Shown here: piece after piece, positions 13,501 through 22,500 of the stretch
Layout of the letters: each line of letters opens with the position of its first letter
Position numbering within the stretch: the first letter of the stretch is position 1
Assembly (NCBI GenBank): GCA_028673005.1
Contig: CM054117.1
Span: 48,701,370 to 48,765,369 of the forward strand
Source: Tanypteryx hageni
Lineage: Eukaryota > Arthropoda > Insecta > Odonata > Petaluridae
Direction of reading: 5' to 3'
DNA length: 64,000 bases
Position numbers and translations under genes: made by a program
The notes under the pieces: generated by a model
Seen by the model: the letters and a program-made list of their open reading frames with translations, nothing else
Database searches by the model: none
Told to the model about the DNA's origin: nothing

Positions 13501-16500
13501 GCCCGACCCTGTCAATAAAATGAGAAATATTAAGCAAATATTTAACAATATACAAAAATGATAAAAGCTACCAATTGTGACATCTGCAGCTAATCCAATG
13601 GTTAAAAGATTATGTTCATGAATGCAAAAGAAAACTGAAAAACAGAGTGATTCCATAAATTATGTTTATGCGATTGGTATTATTTACCTTATCCAATAAG
13701 GTGGTAGATGAAGGTGGAGCCAAATCCAATGCAGCAAGCTGTCGTTCGAAGAAAGCTGCAGCTTCTGAGTGACTGCCCATGTTAAGCCTAGCAATTCCTA
13801 GATTTCCTAAAGCCTGGGCCTCAGAGGCAACATCACCAAGCTCCCGTGCCCTTTCCAACTGCTCCTGATAGCATCTCGCTGCATGAGTATAATGCCCCAA
13901 AGACATATGAACTGCTCCCAAGTGGCCATGTGCTCTGCATTCTCCACGCACATCCCCAATTTCTTGTCTAAGGGTCAGTTCCTAATAAAGAAAATATGGT
14001 GAATCATAATTAAAAATTTGTCGAATATTGAAAAATAACAATTTTATTTTATAACTAGGGTTACCAGAGGTCCGGTTTTTCTTGGACATGACCTCTTTTT
14101 TAGGGTGTCCAGGAGGGATTTTAACACTTGTCCGGTATTTGATTGTTTCCTTCTATTGTACGTTTTCTAAGTTACGTTAATTTTTGGGAAATATTTTAGA
14201 ATTAGTAGTAACATTCAAGAATTTGTCTACACAATTTGGGTTGGTGTTGTAGTTTGTGATTTTAACGCTTTATCCCTAATTATACCATGAGAAGTTAAAT
14301 ATCATTTTTGACAAAACTCGATCATTTTGCTTTAAATCTGTAAATAAGTCATTCCGCAAACTGCTGTAATAATAAAATGTGTCATATTATTATTCTTAAA
14401 TAATCGGTTTAATTTTTATTTCAAAGGTAATTGATAATCGTAGGTTTAGAGTTTATATTTTTGTATATATTATCCAAGATATCCATAAAAAGTTGTATAT
14501 TCCTATAAATTACTTACATATTTAGTCTGCATCATCAGAATTATTGTTTTGGATAACAAGTAATAATAACACATGAAATTTGAAGTATTATTGCATTTTA
14601 TGATATTTTTATGTGTAAATGTTTATGTAATAAAAACATTTGTTAAAAAATTAACTTGAATAATATTTAATTATATTTCCTTTATTGATATAACACCACA
14701 GTACAAATTTTTGTGCTTAAAAAGTTAAATTTTAAAAGTCCGGGTTTTGTCTGGATATTTGTGTTTTGTTGTCCGGGATGTAAGACTAAAAATATGGTAA
14801 CCCTATTTATAACTCCTGAAATTATATCTGTAGTCAATACAAAATTTGATGCTAAAAACTAGGAGCAAATATTTAAAATTATACTCAAAAGAAATTAAAT
14901 TTATTGCTAAACAATCTGTCAACAGAATTACATTACTATTTGATTTAAACAAAAAATGCTTAAAAAGTATGCAAATTTCTTATAACTATCATAAGATTGT
15001 AACTGTTATTTTTGAGTACTTTGAAAGTTGATCATAAGTCAATCCTAACTTTTTGAAAGATTTTTTAAAGAAAACTTACATGCCATGATACATAGCGCAT
15101 TCATCTATTTAGAGAGGGAAGTGGACTATAAGAAGCTAGCAAATAATACCAGGGCTATTAAAAAGTATTATCATATTATTATTTTTTAATAAAAGTTGAA
15201 TGAAAATATTATTAGTATGATTTTCATACATCTCCCCAGAAATACTGCTACATATGTCCATGTATACATTGACAAAGGAAGAGCATTTTACCTGGGTGTG
15301 GTATCCAAGGGCTTTATCATACTGCCTCAACAAACGATGGGTTAATCCCAACGCTCCATAAGCAGCTGCCTCCAGATTCCTATCCCCTCCCCCTCCTTCA
15401 CTGCTTGCTTCCATGCCGCTTCCATCTCCTCCGTCTTCTTCTCCCGTTCCACTTCCGCCTCCACTCCCCACATCTCCACCTCTTGCGAGGGCTAACTGTC
15501 TTCCATACATTTTTACTGCCTCCTCTGCATTTCCCATTTTCAGTAATGCATCACCCATGTTTCCCAAAGCTCGAAATTTTCCTGGTAAATGTTTTGTCAT
15601 GTGTGCAATAGCTAGAATATAGAAAATGATTCAAAATAAAAACTGGTATAGTATCAAAACTCTCAACATTACACTAATGTAATAATTTGTTTAATTTCTC
15701 ACATTGTTGAAAATATAATTATACTTTAAAATTACCACAATTTATTCTTCAAATTGTTTATGAGACATTTCATGCCAAAATGATTTTTATTTGTTTAAAT
15801 AATAAGCACGACAAAAGGAAAATTAATAAATTAATGGCTGAAAGTAAAATTCATGTCCTTGACTCCTTTAATAAAAGTTATATGCAATTTGTATTATAAA
15901 GTATAAAACAAGAAAATCACTATTCAAACTAATATCTCACAGCACTGACGGTAAGAATAAGATTATCTTGGTCATAGGGAAAAATATGACTTTTACTAAG
16001 ATAACATAACTCACCAAGGAAATATTTTTGGCATTCTAAGGCAGTCTCATGGTTTCCAAGAGCTAAGTGTGCCAGTCCAAGGTTGCAATAGGCACGACCC
16101 ATGCTCACTCTATCCTGTAAATCTCTAGCAAGAGCTAAATCCTGGTCATAGTAGCGAACTGCTTCTCGAAAATTTCCAAGGCAATAGTGTGCATAGCCAA
16201 GGAAATGGCATGCTTTAGCTTCACCTTCAACATCATGCAATTCCTATATAGCATAAAAAGATCATATTACTTGTACATTTTTATTGTAATCATTTCTTAG
16301 GCCATGATATTATGAAATAATGTTCAAATGATGACTTTTTATTCAACTAAAGCTAACAGAGATAAAAATTGTTTGGAGTAGAGTTCTAACCTGAGAGAGC
16401 ATAAGGTGACTCTCATAGTAAGGAACAGCTGCTGCAAATTCTCCCCTTGAGCTGTGGCAGTTTCCAAGATTAAGTAGAGCACATGCTTCACCAGCAGCAT

Positions 16501-19500
16501 CTTTCAGTTCCCTTGCAATACTCAAGTGGCCCCTTAGGGTTGTTTAAAAAATAACTCAGTTTAGAAAGTTTTTCATTATTTCAAAAACAAAAAATACACA
16601 CATAATTCACTAAGCTATCTTGGTGGAATTGCTTAATAACATACATTTCAGTAGGGGTTTCGAAACTCGATCAGTATACAGTAAATCCTCGATTTAACGG
16701 ACTAATAGGGGGAAGGGTCGTTCGTTAAATGGCGAATGGGATTTTTCCATTCCAAAAACACACTTGTACCTACATGAGAAAACCTCCTTTACTGATGGTA
16801 ATGATAATTAATGTATAAAATACCTCATTTACACGAATATACGATAAAAAATTGAATTTCAAAGAACCACATCATTTTTTAATTCCAGAAATTTTTTGTC
16901 GATAATTTAAGAAAATACGTCGACATTGAAATATCGCGAATTTCGTATGGTATAATTATATATATCTGAATTGATTCACTGACTTTGCCATAAAACAACC
17001 TATTTCTTTTAATTCATTCGTCGCAAAACACTGGAATTTAATAAATATTTCTGATAATTCCGATGGCACTCTTAAAAAAAACTCCGCGTACTTCGTTAGC
17101 ATCGGAAGCCACGATCGGCTGGCTGGCATTCAATACCGTCCGCAAGCCAATGTACGGATCATATCATGTATACAATGGATTATTACTATACAGGGTACTT
17201 AACGGCATAATTTATATCCCCTAGAGCCTCTTCATTATAATAAAATAAGAATAATGCTTATGTAGCTCGTATCACAACTTTGAATCATAATGCGTTCGCA
17301 GTATTCGCTTGCAATCGCATCGCGCCGCTCGCATTACCGGTAGTGTGAACGCAGCCTAAGCCCACAACTAAACATCGCTTCCCTTACATGCCGTGCCATT
17401 TCGAAGATGGAATTATCCTTCCACGGAAGTGCCTGCTACGGCTGTCTCATTGTTCAAGATCGTTCTCATTGGCCTTGTTTCTCAATAACGTTCTTGCGAT
17501 CTTGAGACTTCGAAACAGCGCCGTTGTGGCCAAATTGAAACTAATATCGGAAACTTTTGAGTTTGTCTCTCCTGTAAACGTTTTATGGATAAAAGCGATC
17601 GTAATTCGCAATTTTTGCAGTAGTCACTACAATAATGTTAACCTTCAGGCCAGCTGTAGGCCCACCTTAAGCCATGATTGTGTCAAGAAGGCGAAACAAG
17701 AACACATCTTCGCGTTTTTGTTCTAGATCTCTCGCGTTCAGCCGTCATTTTGACGTCACTATTAGGCGAGATTCTGACGTCAATCCCATAAAGAACGAGC
17801 TTGGAGAACATTGAGACAGAGCCTGCGCAAAAAACGTGTTGTGTATAACAGTGAACGCCCATTTTGAGGTGAAGCAGCGAACAATTTCTGGACTGATTCG
17901 CCAAACAACAGACTTGGCCACAATTTTGTCCGTTAAATCCGAAATCTGCTAAACCGAGGTCCGTTAAATCGAGGATTTACTGCAGTAAATAATACGAATG
18001 ATCGACTAAGTGATCTAATAATAAATACAAGTTAAATAATAAATTAACGCCAGTTTCAAATAACAATCTGAAAGAATTCATATTGTCATAACGTTTTATT
18101 AACTGGATTCAGTCACTTATATTTTAAATCCCGAAATAAGCTGCATGATATGGTTCCATTTATTACTATGACTAGCGTAATTGGCTGCCAGATATGACAG
18201 GTATGGGTGAATTAACTATATATTAAGTTAAGATAAAATTTAAATAATAAATAATGACATTAACTTTTATATTAAATAAAGAGTGACCAATAAATACAAA
18301 ATCTGCATAATTGACTTCCAGAAAGCAAAAAACAGTTATGATCATATAAAAGTTATGTGGCAAATAAATATTAATGAAGACTTATTCGTTAAACAATATA
18401 TAATTATATTAGAACTTGATTATATAAATAAATAACCACTTATAATAACCGCAACTTATTTCGAACGCTACGAATACCACCATGCACAGTAAACAATCTT
18501 CGGAAAAAACACCCTAACAACACTCATTAACGCAATATCAATGAGAAATGGAATATTTATTTATTTTAGTTAACGTCATTATTTCTCATAAACAAAGTAT
18601 TGCTTACACTTCAAAATGTCGCGAATATGGGGGCAGATAATTTCAGTCAATCACCCGCAATTGCACGAAACCGGCAACAATGCAAATTACTTTGACGGTG
18701 AAAGACTTGCTCGTAAAAATACCTCAAATTTTCTCGTTAAAAAATAATTCGTGGGTCGATTTGAAGCGTATACGAAATTCAACGCTAGGAAAATAAAGTT
18801 TTGTTTTTTTTAGCCGTACTTTTTTCAAGTCTCGAATTCCTACGATGATTTTAAGTAATTTTAAAATGCAAATGATTAGTACGCTGCATCCGTACCCCTA
18901 TTAATCATATGAAGAAAATACACATTCCAGGAACCGAACCCATGATACCATGACAGACGATAACATGCTTAAAATTTGTCAAAGGTAGGTCTCAATATAT
19001 TGCGAAAAAATCATATGTTCCGTTCTCTAGTTATTAGGCGTTATTTACCAGCGAAGCGGTAATAGCGGAACGCCTTATGGGCTCGTCTGGTCCGTCCGTC
19101 AGTCGTAACTTGCATCTCCTAAACCGCTGGACGGATTTTAATTTAATTAAGTATGAGCGATCGTTATTAAAATTTATCGTCCAATTGTGATTTTCAACTG
19201 AATCCGTCAGTTATATCAATTTTCATAATTACTTGAATCTTATATTATATTACCGTAATCGTAGTCGTAGGTGAACTTTTTGGTAGGTTGGTTATATATA
19301 GCCTATTGGGAAGCTTATATCTCCGCCGCTGTTTGATTTATTTTCGTCATCTGTAATTTTTTTAAATGCAAAAATATCCTGTTCTTTAACGGTACTAAAT
19401 TCAACCGGAAATGTCACATGCTTTCCTTTTTAAGGGGGTTTTCCGACACCACTGCACTCCATAAGAAAAGCATTGGGATAAGTTTCGGGCATTATAAAAT

Positions 19501-22500
19501 CGCATTTTAAAATTAGTTAGAATCAAGATACGAAGTCGGGACCTAAACGGTTGTGTTGGAAAAAGAAAAGTTAATTTTGGTTACCGTGAAAATTTAATTA
19601 CGCTCCGAATTTCCCGGAAAATCCGTTTTTAATGCGAAAAAACGCCACTTTTAAACAATGAGAATTGACAGTTACCATGACCACCTCATTTGAGCGAACC
19701 CTTTGACGATATTGCGTCATTTTGTTTGTTTACATGGATTTCGAATATTTTAGAACAATAAGTGAAACTTTCCCCTTTAAATTAAAGAACCATTTTATTC
19801 GTTATTGTAGCATCGTTTAAGAAATTAATTTCTTTGAGCCAAACGAAAATCATTTTAAACAGTATAAGACTAAAATACAGCCCCTTGACGATATTACGTC
19901 ATTTTGTTTGATTACATTTATTTTGATTTGTCTTTATGTTGAGCCTGTTAATTCTGTAATATTTACGAAGAAAGAAGTTCAAAAGAACTTAGTAAGGTCA
20001 GTTATTTTTTCTTATCACATCACTTGGAAAATTAAATTATACTTATCCTTAATCCTAATACAGGTTAATAATAAATAGAACCTTCTGTTCTATTTACGAA
20101 AAAAGAAGTTTACATCTTTTGTCAAATAAATGTGTCTCATCACATTAATTATTTTTAAAAATCAAAATGAACTTATGTGACAGCGAAGCGTCACAGGCTC
20201 TCTAGTAAACTTATACTAGTATCTCGTTAAATGGCAGCCGTCAAGCAACAATGAAATACCAAACTTTTCTCTCCCTACCTCTTATATGATTTGTAAGGTA
20301 TAGATTAAAAACTCTATTCGGTTAGAGAACAACATTACAACATTTACTACAAGAAAGTCCACGAGGTCACATAATTATGAGTTATGGTTTTGGAGATAAA
20401 AATTCGAAAAAATCCCGAGCAAAACATCGCATATTTTGTTTACATCGATCTCTATGGCGGTTCTATCGGCAAACATCAATTAAAATCCATGTTTTTTTAT
20501 CCCACGCCTTTATGTGATCTGCGAGAAATAGTTTAGAATTTTTTTTCGGATAGAGGGCAAGATTTACTACAAGATAGTCTCCGAGACCACATAATTATGA
20601 GTTAGGGCTTTGGAGATAAAAAATTCGAGAAAATTTAGAGCAAAACATCGCATACCTATTTTGTTTACAACGATCGCGAAGACGGTTCTCTCAGCTAACA
20701 GCAATTAAAAATCCATATATTTTTCTCCCCTGCTCTTACATGATCTGTGAGGTAGAGATTAAAAAATTTATTTGGATAGAGAACAACATTTACTACAAGA
20801 TTGTCCCCGAGACCATATAAATACGACTTACAGTTTTGGAGATAAAAATTCGAGAATCGCCCAATCTTTCGATACCGTTTCATACGTATTTCCCATTAAG
20901 AACGCCTTTGAAATCTGTGTATTCTATTTATGGAGTATACTTTTCCATCTTGTTTGCGTTAAACCACAACTTGTTATCAGAGGCATCACTGTTGAGCGTC
21001 ACATTCAAAGTAACAACCGGCTATTATATAGGTAGCGGATTGGATTTTTTCTTTTAGTGGGTAATAAAACGATTTCCTAAATAAACACGTATTTTTATAT
21101 TTACCAATTTCTCATACTAACAGTGGAGTAACAAAATTAAAAAAAAAAACAAGAAATACAAAACTCAGCTAAATATATTTTGCTGATTGCATTTAGCCTT
21201 TTAGTGAGCGCTAACATTTTTCTTGAATATACCTACACATACGAGTATTTTTTATCAATCGCTTTTTCCTATTACCATATAAATTAGTGAATTGACAACA
21301 TAAAGGAAACACGAAAGAATTTTATTCAACAAAATATATTTTGGCGAAATCGAAATTCTGTCGAGGCTCACCTGTAATGAAGCAGCGCCATCTCATGGGC
21401 TCCAAGCGCCTGATAAGCCACAGCCAAATTTCCGTGAGTTGCAGCTTCCGACGCCCTGTCCCCCACTTCCCTCGATATAGCTAGTTCTCTCCTGTGCAAC
21501 GCCACCGCCCTTTCGTATTGTCCCGCAGCACTATGGGCATTACCCATGTTTCCGTAAGCGCGCCCCTCACCCGCCCTGTCCTTCAAAGCTCTGGCTATGC
21601 CGAGATGAGCCCTGTGAAGCTTCAGGGCGGCATCGTGATCTCCCAACAGCTGGTACACTATGCCGAGATTGGAACACGCCCTTCCTTCGGCCACTCTATC
21701 CCTCGCCGCAAGCGCCAGGTCCAGCTGTCTTTCGTGCCATCTCCTTGCCCTCGAAAGGTCTCCCATACACCTAGCCGCGTGTCCGAGGCCGGCGTAAGCC
21801 CTCGCCTCCACCGCCCTGTCTCCGAGTTCCCTCGCTATCCTGAGGACTCGCTCGTGATAAGCGATCGCCCTCGCGAAATCCCTCCTGTGGTGATGGGAGG
21901 AGCCGAGATTGGAATAAGCCCTCGCTTCTTCGACCCTGTTGCCGAGGGCCCTGGCGAGACGAAGGTGCCTCGCGTGGCAGTCCACGGCGGCGTCGAAGTC
22001 ACCCATCGCGAGATACACGGCACCCACGTTTCCCGTCTCCCTCGCCTCTCCCAACCTGTCGCCCATTTGCCGCACCAGCTGGACGCACTGCTTGTGGGAG
22101 GCTAGAGCGTTCGGATAGTCACCCACCGCGGCGTATACGTGTCCCAAAGACGTGAGAGCCGCAGCCGCCGCGCCCGTGTCGCGGCATTTCATGGCGAGGA
22201 CGAGCTGGTAACGATGGGATGTGAGGGCTTCTCGGTAGCTCCCCTTGCTGAAGTGAGCGGAGCCGAGGTTTCCGTGGGCACGACATTCTCCCGCGATGTC
22301 TCCGAGGGCTTTGGCCACGGCCAGGTCCCGCTGCATGTAGCCGATGGCTTCGTCTAACGAGTTTAGGGCCCAATAAGCCGAGGAGAGGGCGGAGAACACC
22401 GAGCCCCTCAACTTCAAAGAACAAGTGCCGATGCTTAGGGCCGCCTCTAGGACCGTGACCGCCGCCGCATACTGACCGGCGGCGCCCCCGCTGCCTAGAC

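Noticed and set aside
21494..22105. 203-codon plus-strand frame
   Set aside because: Antisense shadow of GC-rich TTC28 exon 3.
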